From Candidatus Poribacteria bacterium (GTDB lineage: Bacteria > Poribacteria > WGA-4E > JAJDTR01): a stretch of 37,848 nt of DNA. This document shows positions 9,875 to 18,612 of this stretch, piece after piece. Position numbers and translations under genes: made by a program. The DNA lies in NCBI GenBank assembly GCA_022827055.1, contig JAJDTR010000047.1:1-37848 (forward strand), given 5' to 3'. The stretch's first letter is position 1. Every line of letters begins with the position of its first letter. The notes beneath the pieces were generated by a model. The model was not told the DNA's origin. It did not search any database and saw nothing but the letters and a program-made list of their open reading frames with translations.

Positions 9875-10762
9875 TCATTCCTCCATTTCTGCCGACAATA
9901 ATACAGAGTCCAAATAGAGGAAGGCGCGGCTGTCGCAATCGCTTTCCACCCAGAAAAAACTATTCAACATGCACCACAGATTGGGCATGGCAGGTATCTG
10001 CATCGGCTCAATCTCGGAGACATCATGGACGCAATCGTTGCATCGGAAACCCAGATATGACATTGTCTTCAAATCAAAGTCGAGGCGCAGGTAGTACCAG
10101 TTGTGTTTGGTAGCAATCTCGTTATAGCACAGACGCTGATCGCCCCCGGGCAGATCGACCCATCCCTCCGGGGCTAGGTGAAAGTGCGAGCGCGTCTTTC
10201 CGCTACCTCCGATATCGTACATGGACATACGTTCACTTTTGTACTGCCAGCGCTCCACCGCTTTGCCATCCAGAGCGTTCAAGTAGCGTATGTGCGGCAT
10301 AATTCGCAGCGGATTCTCTACCGTTCGATCACTTACCTGCAAATCAAACAGCACGCCCACCGCACGGACATCCGTCTCCGCCAAACGCAACTCCGTTACC
10401 TCCGGTTTAAACGTAAAAAATGCCTCAAGACGAATGGGGCCCGCATGACGGAATGTCATCCGCTTGATGCCGACGCTGATTGAACCGGGACGTGGGCGCG
10501 TTGCCAGTTTCAAGGCGTAGTTCCCCGTGAGGGTGCCAACGGTACCGCTATCCCACATGGATAGGTTACTGAGCATCGGCGGGCGTATGTCCCTGTACTC
10601 GGGCAACATAGAATCCAGCGAATCCTCGTAGTTTCCTATCAGGGCGGTCCATCCCTGCATCCCTTGGTTGAAATCATCATAGAAGAGGATACGCTCAAGA
10701 GGATTGAAGCGGCTGAGGCGCGGGTCAGAATGCAGTAAGGCTTGCCGCATATCATTAGTCAT
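9875..10762 (-). CDS. Conserved protein of unknown function (DUF6772-like?)
   Basis: The 295-residue protein opens with SRFNPLERILFYDDFNQG and FNQGMQGWTALIGNYE, a 'DDF.qG..GW' start typical of carbohydrate-associated beta-jelly-roll proteins. It then runs through many alternating strands with conserved aromatic residues. I tentatively associate it with DUF6772, from memory and not verified. There is no signal peptide and no obvious catalytic motif. It has no clear Shine-Dalgarno. It is co-directional and nearly fused with the next small gene (9540-9872), forming a two-gene unit that probably belongs with the oxidoreductase and kelch genes upstream. Confidence 0.6.
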   Translation of the reverse strand: MTNDMRQALLHSDPRLSRFNPLERILFYDDFNQGMQGWTALIGNYEDSLDSMLPEYRDIRPPMLSNLSMWDSGTVGTLTGNYALKLATRPRPGSISVGIKRMTFRHAGPIRLEAFFTFKPEVTELRLAETDVRAVGVLFDLQVSDRTVENPLRIMPHIRYLNALDGKAVERWQYKSERMSMYDIGGSGKTRSHFHLAPEGWVDLPGGDQRLCYNEIATKHNWYYLRLDFDLKTMSYLGFRCNDCVHDVSEIEPMQIPAMPNLWCMLNSFFWVESDCDSRAFLYLDSVLLSAEMEE

Positions 10763-10850
10763 AAAGGAAGTCCCATCCTATTATCGGGAGTCTAGTGTCT
10801 TTCTTCACGTGCCATGGGAGCCATTGGAATCTGCGTTGATGCTTTAAAGG

Positions 10851-11945
10851 CTAAGACGACGCTGCCTTGGGCTTAAATCTTGGCTGAGCAGGACCGCGAT
10901 CTCGCCTCAGACGCAACTTGGATCCTTTCAATGGTAGACTAATCCGTTCCCCATTTCGCAGATGCGATTCCATAAAAGCAAAGATGAGTTCCGTGCTGGC
11001 GTAGGCGCACCGAACTCCTCCTCTGGTGGTCGCATCGCCGCGATCCAATGCGTGGACCAGGTCCTTGATGAGATTGGTAGTGGCGCTGGTCTTTTCAAAT
11101 TCCGGAAAGGCTTCGGGAATCAGGCAGGTACGCCAACCCTTAACGTCCGTAGAACGTCGAATCTCCCACTCGCGACCGTCCAAACGCCTTACTAATCCAT
11201 TCTCGCAGATCGCCTCGGTACCGCCGGTTGGAGCGAGGAGTGCATGCGCCATCACGCCGTTCTCAAAAGATATCGTTCCCTGCCCAATTGGATCTTCCCG
11301 CACCAAATCGCCATCAATCTGATCGTCGCCTTTCGGAAGAAACGCTGTCACCCATTCGGCGGGACGGTCACTGTTCAATCGGAGCAGCAGATCAAAATTG
11401 TGGCTCGCTTTGTTGAACAGGGTTTGGTTCGAGTAGATTATCAGCGTCCGAAGTTTGCCCAACTCGCCGCTGTCGATGACCTCTTTCATCTTGTCGAATC
11501 CTGTATTCCAGCGATTGTTCGTTCCCAAGTTGAAAGCCACCCCGTTGCTCTCCACCGCTTCGACCATGGCGGTTGCTTCATCCATTGACGCCGCCATCGC
11601 CTTTTCGGCGTAGATCGCCTTCACGCCGTGCTCCGCTGCATAGATGACCACCTCGGCACGCTGTTCCGGCTGAGTTGCCACACCTACAATATCGAGATTC
11701 TCGCGTTCAATCATTTCCCTATAGTCGGTGTATTGGTGTTGCGTCGGCACATTGTACTGCCTGCCGAATTCCTCCATCACGGAGGGACGAAGATCGGCGC
11801 ACGCAACAAGATCCGTGCGCTCCTCCGCATAGAAACCGGCAGCGTGCGAATAGGGGCGTACGATGCCGCGGTAGTTTACCACTTCGTGGTCAATGAACGC
11901 ACCCATTCGGCTACAACCGATGACTGCCGCTCGATACGTTTTCAT
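10851..11945 (-). CDS. Gfo/Idh/MocA-family NAD(P)-dependent oxidoreductase
   Basis: The 364-residue protein has the family's N-terminal Rossmann fold, with AAVIGCSRMG at residues 6-15 as the nucleotide loop. The EK dyad (Glu114-Lys115 in AEKAMA) replaces the common EKP with EKA. The alpha/beta C-terminal domain covers ~125-330. The usual GxxxxDxxxH motif is weak: a plausible equivalent is ASHNFDLLLRL. Members oxidise or reduce sugars, inositols and related polyols in the cytosol. Start choice is supported by AGGAG 5 bases upstream. Its neighbours are a kelch protein and PhyH oxygenases, suggesting a role in a shared degradative route; the substrate cannot be inferred. Confidence 0.88.
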   Translation of the reverse strand: MKTYRAAVIGCSRMGAFIDHEVVNYRGIVRPYSHAAGFYAEERTDLVACADLRPSVMEEFGRQYNVPTQHQYTDYREMIERENLDIVGVATQPEQRAEVVIYAAEHGVKAIYAEKAMAASMDEATAMVEAVESNGVAFNLGTNNRWNTGFDKMKEVIDSGELGKLRTLIIYSNQTLFNKASHNFDLLLRLNSDRPAEWVTAFLPKGDDQIDGDLVREDPIGQGTISFENGVMAHALLAPTGGTEAICENGLVRRLDGREWEIRRSTDVKGWRTCLIPEAFPEFEKTSATTNLIKDLVHALDRGDATTRGGVRCAYASTELIFAFMESHLRNGERISLPLKGSKLRLRRDRGPAQPRFKPKAASS

Positions 11946-12034
11946 GATCTCCTCTCTCGGGCTTTAGCGGAGCAACCCGTGTTCTCCAACCTATTGACAT
12001 TGCCATTAAGAATTTGATCGGTCCTACCGAAAGT

Positions 12035-13135
12035 TCATGAGATTTCGATTGTGCCTTGAAACACCGTTCCGTACGCATTGCTCCGCTTCTTGTCCACGGT
12101 CTCGTTACCGACCGTAAATACACGATTGCCCGAGATCGCAACCCTGTGCGAACACACGCCGTATGGGAGCGGATCCAGTGCCGACCACTCGCCGGTATGC
12201 GTATCATAAGCCCACGTCTCATGAGAATAGCAGAAAAAGTCAAGCTCCGACTCATAGCTCTTTATGGGAACCGAAACGCCCTCGGGGTAGACCACCCAGC
12301 TATCACCGCCGGTCAACACAATCCATCGATCGGCTACGGTAAAGGCTTCACACCCAAAGGCTCGCGGGGGACGTGCCAGTTCCTGCCACATTCCCGTCTG
12401 TAGGTCGTATTCCCACACTTCCCGGAAAGCAATATACACCGCGGTGCCATCAGTCGCGAATATATGGGCGTTATAGGGATAAACGTCCTTTACTCCACCG
12501 ATGGGGGCGTCGCGTCCACTTATGACGTAGAGTTTGTCGTTGCAGATAGTGACTCCGGCAAACCATCTGGGCTTGCCCGGGAACCGAGTAACGACTTCCC
12601 AGCCCGAGCGATTAGCGACATCCATGCGGTAGATGTTTGTGTCTTCAACCGAATGTTCATGAGGCTGCCAATCCGTGCCGAAAGTAGTGTAAAGGAAGTC
12701 GCCGTGTGAGAACGTCGTCGGCACCATAGCAGGGGTCGGACGGTCGGGAAGGCGTTCCCAGGTTGTTTCGCCGCCTCTCACATCCAGAAACCAGGCATCG
12801 GCTATGGCGCGCATCCCAACCGCACGGCGGCGACCGCCAACGACCGCCAAACCTCCGGCAACAGCGGCGCCGGAGGTCCAGCCGGGACCTATCGGCAAAG
12901 GCGGGAGCGGATGCCATTGGCCAATGGCGCTCTCTATGTGCTCGCCGGGTACGACGAGTGACGGCATTGCCTCCGTTTCCTCGTCTATTCCGAGCCAGAA
13001 TCCGTATTCTACCTCGCGCCAAGGGTAAGACATTCCCCCGGCAACCATGAACCGTCCATCTACGATACCTGCGGACGGTCCTTTAATCAACGCCGGATAT
13101 GCCGGCCCCTGTTCCCAAGTTATCTTTAGTGCCAT
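12035..13135 (-). CDS. Kelch-repeat beta-propeller protein
   Basis: The 366-residue product carries repeated kelch-type blades: FMVAGGMSYPW, LAVVGGRRRAVG, LYVISGRD, WIVLTGGDSW and RVFTVGN, each a hydrophobic strand followed by a Gly pair or equivalent. This predicts a six- or seven-bladed propeller. There is no signal peptide, so it is probably cytosolic; related bacterial proteins include sialic-acid mutarotases (NanM), but those are periplasmic, so the function is open. A GGAGG site 7 bases before the ATG fixes the start. It lies 31 bases from the PhyH gene upstream and 89 bases from the oxidoreductase gene downstream, consistent with one operon. Confidence 0.8.
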   Translation of the reverse strand: MALKITWEQGPAYPALIKGPSAGIVDGRFMVAGGMSYPWREVEYGFWLGIDEETEAMPSLVVPGEHIESAIGQWHPLPPLPIGPGWTSGAAVAGGLAVVGGRRRAVGMRAIADAWFLDVRGGETTWERLPDRPTPAMVPTTFSHGDFLYTTFGTDWQPHEHSVEDTNIYRMDVANRSGWEVVTRFPGKPRWFAGVTICNDKLYVISGRDAPIGGVKDVYPYNAHIFATDGTAVYIAFREVWEYDLQTGMWQELARPPRAFGCEAFTVADRWIVLTGGDSWVVYPEGVSVPIKSYESELDFFCYSHETWAYDTHTGEWSALDPLPYGVCSHRVAISGNRVFTVGNETVDKKRSNAYGTVFQGTIEIS

Positions 13136-13166
13136 ATGTTCCTCCTTAGACTGTTTTCAGGCATGC

Positions 13167-13937
13167 TTAGCGCACGCATCCAGGGTATGTCCGTCCTTTC
13201 ACGTGATAGTATACCGGACCTTCCCCTTCCTTTGTGTATTGCGATTTTGCCGACATATAGGATAGAGCAATAGCGCGCCGCCACTTATCGGAACGATTGG
13301 GCGCTGTGTAGTGCGGGAGCAGCGAATGGAAGAAAACTCCTCCTCCTGCCCGCACCGGCGCCAAGACACTGGCAGATGGGTCCCAATGCCCTTCCTGAAT
13401 AACAAAATCATCCGTGACTTTTACGTGCGGGAGCGGCCCCTTTTTGTGCCAGCCCCGAAGCACAGCCAAACACCCGTTTTCCGGCGTGGCATCGTCAAGG
13501 GTGAACCAACACGAACATAGCGCCATGGGTTTTATGGGCCAATACGGCGAATCTTGATGCCATCCCTTCTGCGATCCGACCTCTGGGGCCTTCATCAACA
13601 TATCGTTGCGGAAGAATTTGATGTCGGGGCCCAATATCTGTTCAATTATACCGACGATGTTCTCGTGCATTCCGAGGGCGCGGAACAAATCATCACCTTG
13701 GACAAGATTGCCTACTTTTCGAATACCGTCGCCCGGATGATCGACTTTAAGTTCCCCTCTTGCGACTCGCGGCTCAACCTGGATTCGAATTTCACCCGGC
13801 GGTCTGCCGTTGTGCGTATACTCCTGGAGCCGCCGACCGAGCTCCTCAACCTCCTTGAGTGACACGAGGTCTTCGACGGTAATGAAACCATCTCGACGAT
13901 AGTCTTCAAGCTGCTCCGAGGTAAGTTGCATTGGCAT
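13167..13937 (-). CDS. PhyH-family Fe(II)/2-oxoglutarate dioxygenase
   Basis: The 256-residue protein is a cupin-fold oxygenase of the phytanoyl-CoA dioxygenase family. It shows the full iron facial triad: His127 and Asp129 in GWHQDSPYW, with a distal His209 in HSLLPHYTAPNRS. The 2-oxoglutarate-anchoring Arg is Arg220 or Arg221. It would hydroxylate a C-H bond of a small molecule with release of succinate and CO2; the substrate is not apparent. The first ATG has AAGGAG 10 bases upstream, which favours it over the ATG two codons later. It sits between a second PhyH gene and the kelch gene. Confidence 0.9.
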   Translation of the reverse strand: MPMQLTSEQLEDYRRDGFITVEDLVSLKEVEELGRRLQEYTHNGRPPGEIRIQVEPRVARGELKVDHPGDGIRKVGNLVQGDDLFRALGMHENIVGIIEQILGPDIKFFRNDMLMKAPEVGSQKGWHQDSPYWPIKPMALCSCWFTLDDATPENGCLAVLRGWHKKGPLPHVKVTDDFVIQEGHWDPSASVLAPVRAGGGVFFHSLLPHYTAPNRSDKWRRAIALSYMSAKSQYTKEGEGPVYYHVKGRTYPGCVR

Positions 13938-14022
13938 GGCATTGAATCTCCTTGAAAGTCAAATATGACTAACGTGTTGAAATCAAAAACATGAGAATAA
14001 TGGTGTAGTGTTGACGTACCTT

Positions 14023-14772
14023 CTAGTCCACAACCGGCTTCCGACCGTGGACATACGGAGGTTCCAGTAGCAGCCGCTGGTCGTCCGAATTCATTTGGGC
14101 GCGCATTTCATCCGGATACTGCTTCTGCGACCAAGAAGCGTGGCCCGGGCTGTATTTCACCAGAATCGAGAGCCGAGGATGGTCCGCTTCCCATGGCAGC
14201 GTGCCGTGGGTCAATGCCTCGGTGAAGATTGCGACATCTCCCGCCTTCTGATGTACGCCTTCCATACATACAGGTGCATCTTTGACGGCCTTCAACTGCG
14301 GCGGACAGGAAAAATTGCTCTTGTGGCTGCCCGGAATGCAACAGAATCCACCCTGCCCGGGGAGCATATCCGTCAACGCCCACGAGACAACCGTGAGTCC
14401 GTTGTACATCTTCCCGTCTCGGCACACATAATACTGCGATGGATTATACGGCGTTCCACCGCCGTGCAAGTTTAACCCGAGGTTTCCCTTGCGCATCACG
14501 ATGCCGTAGGCGTGATCCAATCGAAATCGATCGCCAATCAGTTCCTTGAGATACGGCATGATTCGCGGATGATTTAGTAGATTCCGAAAGGCATCGCTCT
14601 CCAATTGGAGAAATCCACCAAATCGCTGGGTATAGATGTCCTCGTTATTCGGTTCCGCGTCGAACTGCGGGCGCAACAGGTGCGTTAACTCGTCAATCTC
14701 CGCTTGGCTCAGGACATCTTCCACAACCAAATAGCCCTGCAAATCAAAAAGATAGCGTTCCTCTTCGTTCAT
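14023..14772 (-). CDS. PhyH-family protein with HxG in place of HxD
   Basis: The 249-residue protein has the PhyH fold: a helical start with LQGYLVVEDVLSQAEIDEL, a central WALTDMLPGQGGFCCIPGSH block equivalent to the WxxLDDxxxxNGxLxxxPGSH of the family, a distal His189 (ALTHGTLPW) and Arg200. The proximal iron-binding motif reads His103-Gly104-Gly105 (NLHGGGTPY), where dioxygenases carry HxD/E. The distance from His103 to the WALTD block is about ten residues longer than in its neighbour at 13167-13937. It may be an atypical oxygenase, a halogenase-like enzyme (as in SyrB2 or WelO5, whose acidic ligand is replaced) or a non-catalytic member. A GGAG site precedes the ATG. Confidence 0.85.
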   Translation of the reverse strand: MNEEERYLFDLQGYLVVEDVLSQAEIDELTHLLRPQFDAEPNNEDIYTQRFGGFLQLESDAFRNLLNHPRIMPYLKELIGDRFRLDHAYGIVMRKGNLGLNLHGGGTPYNPSQYYVCRDGKMYNGLTVVSWALTDMLPGQGGFCCIPGSHKSNFSCPPQLKAVKDAPVCMEGVHQKAGDVAIFTEALTHGTLPWEADHPRLSILVKYSPGHASWSQKQYPDEMRAQMNSDDQRLLLEPPYVHGRKPVVD

Positions 14773-14843
14773 TTATTCTCCACGGCGTCACTCGCGCCAC
14801 TTCCGGCAGGAAAAGACCGCGCCGGTGCTTTGTGTTTCATGCC

Positions 14844-15617
14844 TTATGCTTGGCTCTTTGATGACTCCTGATATGAGTTCCCTTGCGCTAGGTAATCGTA
14901 GGCGATTTTCGCATATCCCTCAGAATAGCTACACTCCACGTAAAATGCATCTCCATAATCCAATGGAGTTAGTGAGGATAGATCGCACAAGGAAGATTGA
15001 CCAAAGACAACCCTTCCTGTTCCCTTTGCCATGAAATGTACTTTTAGGTGCTGCGTTGCCTCGCCACAATCAATCAACTGTTTGAGTGCGGGGCCAGGTC
15101 CATCCGCCTTGGGAATCACTTTTAAACGCCATGCGGGGGTTAAGGGAGGCATAGCATCTATCTGAGCTGTCTCTATCATACTGAAATCTATTTGCAACAC
15201 CGGCACGCTACTGAGCAAAGTCTCCGTCAGTATGGATCGCTCCGCTTGGCGAACCTTCAACTCGGCATAGATTTTCGGTGTCCCATATATCTCTCTGCCG
15301 GCGGCGATTCCGGCGGGCCCATTATGAAAAACGTGGGAACAGAAGAAACCAGCCTGCTTTCTAAATCGGCACCGCATCACGACAAAGGATTCTTGAAACG
15401 ACCCATAGTTGGTGCAGAAGGGCACCTCCACGCCTGCTGCCACACAGAGTCCGTCCTCAGTTGACTGCAGCGGCTCGGGTAACAATTCTTGGATAGCATT
15501 GGGATCCGCGTGAAAGAAGACATACTGAAACTTCACATTCCGGTAAATTGCAGGCAGAGACGGGTAAAATGGAGAGTCGGTCGGAATATTCCAGCCGTCA
15601 TCGTGTTTTAAGCCCAT
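14844..15617 (-). CDS. Acetoacetate decarboxylase-family protein
   Basis: The 257-residue protein matches the acetoacetate decarboxylase (ADC) superfamily. Lys115 (GREIYGTPKIYAEL), the Schiff-base lysine, and Glu76 (SFQESFVV) fall at the same numbers as in Clostridium acetobutylicum ADC. The early NVKFQYVFFHADP and the LLPEPLQ block are also family-like. The family decarboxylates beta-keto acids or, in divergent clades, performs aldol/dehydratase chemistry, so the substrate is uncertain. It is cytosolic with no signal peptide. It lies 71 bases upstream of the HxG PhyH gene, presumably co-transcribed. No clear Shine-Dalgarno is visible, so the start is less certain. Confidence 0.82.
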   Translation of the reverse strand: MGLKHDDGWNIPTDSPFYPSLPAIYRNVKFQYVFFHADPNAIQELLPEPLQSTEDGLCVAAGVEVPFCTNYGSFQESFVVMRCRFRKQAGFFCSHVFHNGPAGIAAGREIYGTPKIYAELKVRQAERSILTETLLSSVPVLQIDFSMIETAQIDAMPPLTPAWRLKVIPKADGPGPALKQLIDCGEATQHLKVHFMAKGTGRVVFGQSSLCDLSSLTPLDYGDAFYVECSYSEGYAKIAYDYLAQGNSYQESSKSQA

Positions 15618-15644
15618 GGCATGTATACAACCCTTTTGGGGGAG

Positions 15645-15769
15645 TTAATACCACTTCTCAATATCCGGAGTATAATAGTGTCAATCAAGTCTCTTCAAGG
15701 CGGGGCAAGATGCCCCGCCTACCTAGAAAGCGAACGATATGCACTGTTGTTCAAGAGAAATGGTATAAG
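15645..15769. mobile_element. MITE-like element, copy 1
   Basis: This 125-base non-coding element has imperfect terminal inverted repeats, TTAATACCACTTCTC at 15645-15659 and GAGAAATGGTATAAG at 15755-15769 (about 12 of 15 positions pair). A perfect 10-base-arm hairpin lies inside: AGGCGGGGCA (15698-15707) and TGCCCCGCCT (15711-15720) around AGA. It matches, in inverted orientation, the element at 28501-28664. No transposase is nearby, so mobility in trans is inferred. Confidence 0.6.
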
Positions 15770-15844
15770 CAAGTATTGGCCCTGAACCGGGATGATGAAG
15801 GGTTACACGCGGGGAACATTCTAACAGTGCCTCACGCAGCTGCC

Positions 15845-16822
15845 TCACGATAAAACCGAGTTTCCAATTCGAGCAGATTCATAGATTTTTTCCAAGAGCG
15901 CAACGGTGCGGCGACCTTCCCTACCATCTACCCTCACCTCACCGCTCCCTTCAACCGCACTCACAACATCCTCGATAATGCTTTGAATCGGGTTATTGAT
16001 CTGCTGAAGCCGTTCCTCCAGTCCTTCGCCGAAGACTCGCATCTTGCCGCCAAGCACATCTTCAATCAAGACGCCGCCATCCGTACCGTGCACCTCCGCG
16101 CTGAAGTAGGCATTCGTGGGAAACGTCGTTGTTCCAACAATGACACCTCTTGCTCCACTCTTGAAACGGACGATAGCGAGCCCGATATCTTCTGTTTCGA
16201 TGTCGTGGTTCATGATTGCCATCTCACCGTAGACCGATTCAAAATCGCCCATGAACCAACTAATGATGTCAAGCAGATGGGCGCCTTGGTTTGCCAAAGA
16301 CCCGCCTCCGTCCATCTTCCAGGTCCCCCGCCAACTCCCGTTGTGTTCAAAGTATTCGTCGGATCGGAACCATTTGAAGCGAATCTCTCCCAGAATCGGT
16401 CTGCCCAGCCAGCCTCTCCTGAGTGCTTCGGCAACACGATAGTTGCTATCCACATAGCGGCTTTGATAGTCAACGGCGAGCTTGACGCCTGCTTCGTCGC
16501 AGGCGGCGATGAGTCGATCGCAGGCTTCGGTGCTGACATCCATCGGTTTTGTAGTGACCACGTGTTTTCCAGCTTTTGCGGCGCGTATGCCAATTTCTGC
16601 ATGGGTACCGCTTGGCGTCATTACCATGACGCAGTCAATGTCGCCTCGACCGAGAACGTCGTCCAAATCCGTCTCCCAGTCCGTGCCAAGCTCTTGGGCC
16701 GTTTTCTTGGCAAGGTCAGCCTGCAGATCGACGACACATTTCAACTCGGCGCCATCGGTGTCCGTAATCATCTGCGCTCGGTTTCTTCCCATACCCAAGC
16801 CGACAACCGCAAAATTAACCAT
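15845..16822 (-). CDS. Gfo/Idh/MocA-family oxidoreductase
   Basis: The 325-residue protein has the nucleotide loop VVGLGMGRN near residues 6-14. The active-site dyad reads Thr91-Lys92-Pro93 (VTTKPMD) instead of the usual EKP. The catalytic DxxxH-like block is GGGSLANQGAHLLDIISWF with His182. It is a soluble two-domain NAD(P)-dependent sugar or polyol dehydrogenase. An AGGAG site 10 bases upstream supports the start. The stretch upstream (16823-16950) is short and shows no obvious promoter. The MITE-like element and 76 bases separate it from the ADC-like gene downstream, so the two are probably separate transcription units. Confidence 0.9.
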   Translation of the reverse strand: MVNFAVVGLGMGRNRAQMITDTDGAELKCVVDLQADLAKKTAQELGTDWETDLDDVLGRGDIDCVMVMTPSGTHAEIGIRAAKAGKHVVTTKPMDVSTEACDRLIAACDEAGVKLAVDYQSRYVDSNYRVAEALRRGWLGRPILGEIRFKWFRSDEYFEHNGSWRGTWKMDGGGSLANQGAHLLDIISWFMGDFESVYGEMAIMNHDIETEDIGLAIVRFKSGARGVIVGTTTFPTNAYFSAEVHGTDGGVLIEDVLGGKMRVFGEGLEERLQQINNPIQSIIEDVVSAVEGSGEVRVDGREGRRTVALLEKIYESARIGNSVLS

Positions 16823-16950
16823 ATTGTACCGCTCCTAACAGCGTGAAACTCCGGTGACTAATTCTTAACAACTGTGTAGCAAAGAGGTGAACACTACTAG
16901 CATTTTACTTAAGCCAACGTCGTAATGATTTCCTTCGACGCAGGAATACT

Positions 16951-18612
16951 TTACAGAATTTGGAACGCGTAGAGTTTAGCGTTTTTGAAGGAAAACTTCA
17001 ACTGAATTATCTCTCCGACCAACCGGGACAGGTTTTTTCCCGACCACAGCGGTTCGAACTTCAATCCGTCGACACGGGCGTAAGTCTCTGCGTAGTTGCC
17101 TGAAAATCCCTTGATAGGATCGCCGTCGGCGTCCAACACCTCAACCTTGAACTCCCCATCCACAGCCTCGACGTTGACCTGGAGTTTGTTCCCATCAAGC
17201 TTCAACGGGTTCGTCACGACTGTTCCAAAATCCTCCTTCGCCTGAAGACAGACGAAACCATCAAGCCGCAGCGTGGCAAGCCCAATCCCCATGACGCCCT
17301 TTGGATCATCGTGACCGAACCGTTCCGACATGCCGCAGTAGAAGAGCCAGTGGCGGTCGTCGTAGGTAACCAGGTTGGGCACGTGGATGCCGTCTTTGTC
17401 GAAACTACTGGCAGGTCCCCGGGGAATCAGGGCTTTGGAGGCATAGACCCAACTCATATCCCAATCAACAGCATCACGGCTGGTCGTAACATAGAAGTTA
17501 ACGATGTTCTCCTCATGTCGGGTTTCCAAGTCCCCCGGCGTTCGACTAAAGTCATCGTCCGTCAAGAATTCGTAGGCGCCGATAAAACCGAAATACACTC
17601 CCTCGTAGGGCCAAACCGTCAAGGCATGAATTTGACGCCGCTTCCGTTCATCAAGCCCAAGGATTTGAAGATCCTGCCACGCCGTTGGGTGATTGGTTAA
17701 ATCGTTGCCCTTGTGGTGCGCCATCACCCGGGTGCCGCGAGTCTCTCTTTGCTCGGCACCATCTCCGGCGAGATCATGGCGTGTGACGAGAATGTACCGC
17801 TCGCTTATCGGATCCCAGAGTATCTGATTCTGCGTATCCGCCGCACGATAGGTAACCCGCTCCCCATTGTTGTAATATGTCCAGTGTATGCCATCGGGAG
17901 AATATGCCAAACACGCACAAGCCACATCGCCTCCATCGGGTCTTTGATCGACAGGGTTGTCGAATGCAGCTTTGTACTTGTCCGGCGCGCCCCATGGAAC
18001 CGTCGGGTCGATAAAGCAACTGAACGACTGGGCTCGTATCACGATGTTCGTCGGCGCGTCCGGTCGGGCGGGAGTTTCACGCACAATCTCGCCGTATGTG
18101 AAAACATCCTGCGGAGGCTTTATCCAGTTCAACCCGTCAACGCTCTCCGCATAACCGACGCCCGATATATCTACGCCCGCAGGACCCATTTCCGTGTTGA
18201 ATCCGTTGAAATCCTGCCAACCGCCATGTTGGGCGAGGTACCACATTTTGAACTTGTCCTGCTTCTCGTCTCGCAGCACCGTCATATAGAAACCAAGACG
18301 ATTGGCGTGTTCCCAAGGCTTGTCCGCAATCATGACAGGTTTCCCGGTGTTTTCTCTAGTGATTTCGCCAAGTTCGCGCGTGACATTCCTCTTTTCGGCG
18401 ACGATGTAGTCATCGACAAACAGTTGTTTCTTGAAGCCAATCTCCAAAGCACCTGTTGTCTCCAAACGCTCCTTCTTGGTTTGCTTTTCAAAGATGGGAA
18501 TCGCCTCGGCAAGTCCTTCAATTCCTTCTCCCTCATCCGCCTTGACACTTGTAGATGTGAACCCCCCCCAACAGAGAATTGCGAGCGCACAAATTGGAAA
18601 ATATCTATTCAT
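16951..18612 (-). CDS. Secreted beta-propeller glycosidase-like protein (GH32/43-like)
   Basis: The 553-residue protein starts at an ATG 5 codons into the longer frame; the alternative start upstream is TTG and gives a poorer signal peptide. Residues 1-25 (MNRYFPICALAILCWGG, then STSVKA) are a signal peptide. A 'KKQLFVDDYIVAEKRNV' leader then introduces a propeller with blades marked by KFKMWYLA, YSPDGIHW, RYILVTRHDL, FGFIGAYEF, DAVDWDMSW and HWLFYCGMSE. This family is common in glycan-rich PVC-type genomes and resembles GH32/43/117 folds, but no catalytic Asp/Glu was assigned. The start overlaps the preceding sulfatase remnant by 8 bases (ATGAATAG), so it was once coupled to a sulfatase. It is paralogous to 21717-23297. 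Confidence 0.82.
   Translation of the reverse strand: MNRYFPICALAILCWGGFTSTSVKADEGEGIEGLAEAIPIFEKQTKKERLETTGALEIGFKKQLFVDDYIVAEKRNVTRELGEITRENTGKPVMIADKPWEHANRLGFYMTVLRDEKQDKFKMWYLAQHGGWQDFNGFNTEMGPAGVDISGVGYAESVDGLNWIKPPQDVFTYGEIVRETPARPDAPTNIVIRAQSFSCFIDPTVPWGAPDKYKAAFDNPVDQRPDGGDVACACLAYSPDGIHWTYYNNGERVTYRAADTQNQILWDPISERYILVTRHDLAGDGAEQRETRGTRVMAHHKGNDLTNHPTAWQDLQILGLDERKRRQIHALTVWPYEGVYFGFIGAYEFLTDDDFSRTPGDLETRHEENIVNFYVTTSRDAVDWDMSWVYASKALIPRGPASSFDKDGIHVPNLVTYDDRHWLFYCGMSERFGHDDPKGVMGIGLATLRLDGFVCLQAKEDFGTVVTNPLKLDGNKLQVNVEAVDGEFKVEVLDADGDPIKGFSGNYAETYARVDGLKFEPLWSGKNLSRLVGEIIQLKFSFKNAKLYAFQIL

Noticed and set aside
15698..15720. GGCGGGGCA...TGCCCCGCC hairpin as a plain terminator of the gene at 15845
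   Set aside because: The same hairpin occurs inside a second element with matching terminal repeats, so a mobile-element origin fits better; there is also no T-tract.
15983..16846. 287-codon plus-strand frame opposite the Gfo/Idh/MocA gene
   Set aside because: It mirrors a well-formed oxidoreductase gene; the Cys/His-rich translation is a by-product of the codon pattern.
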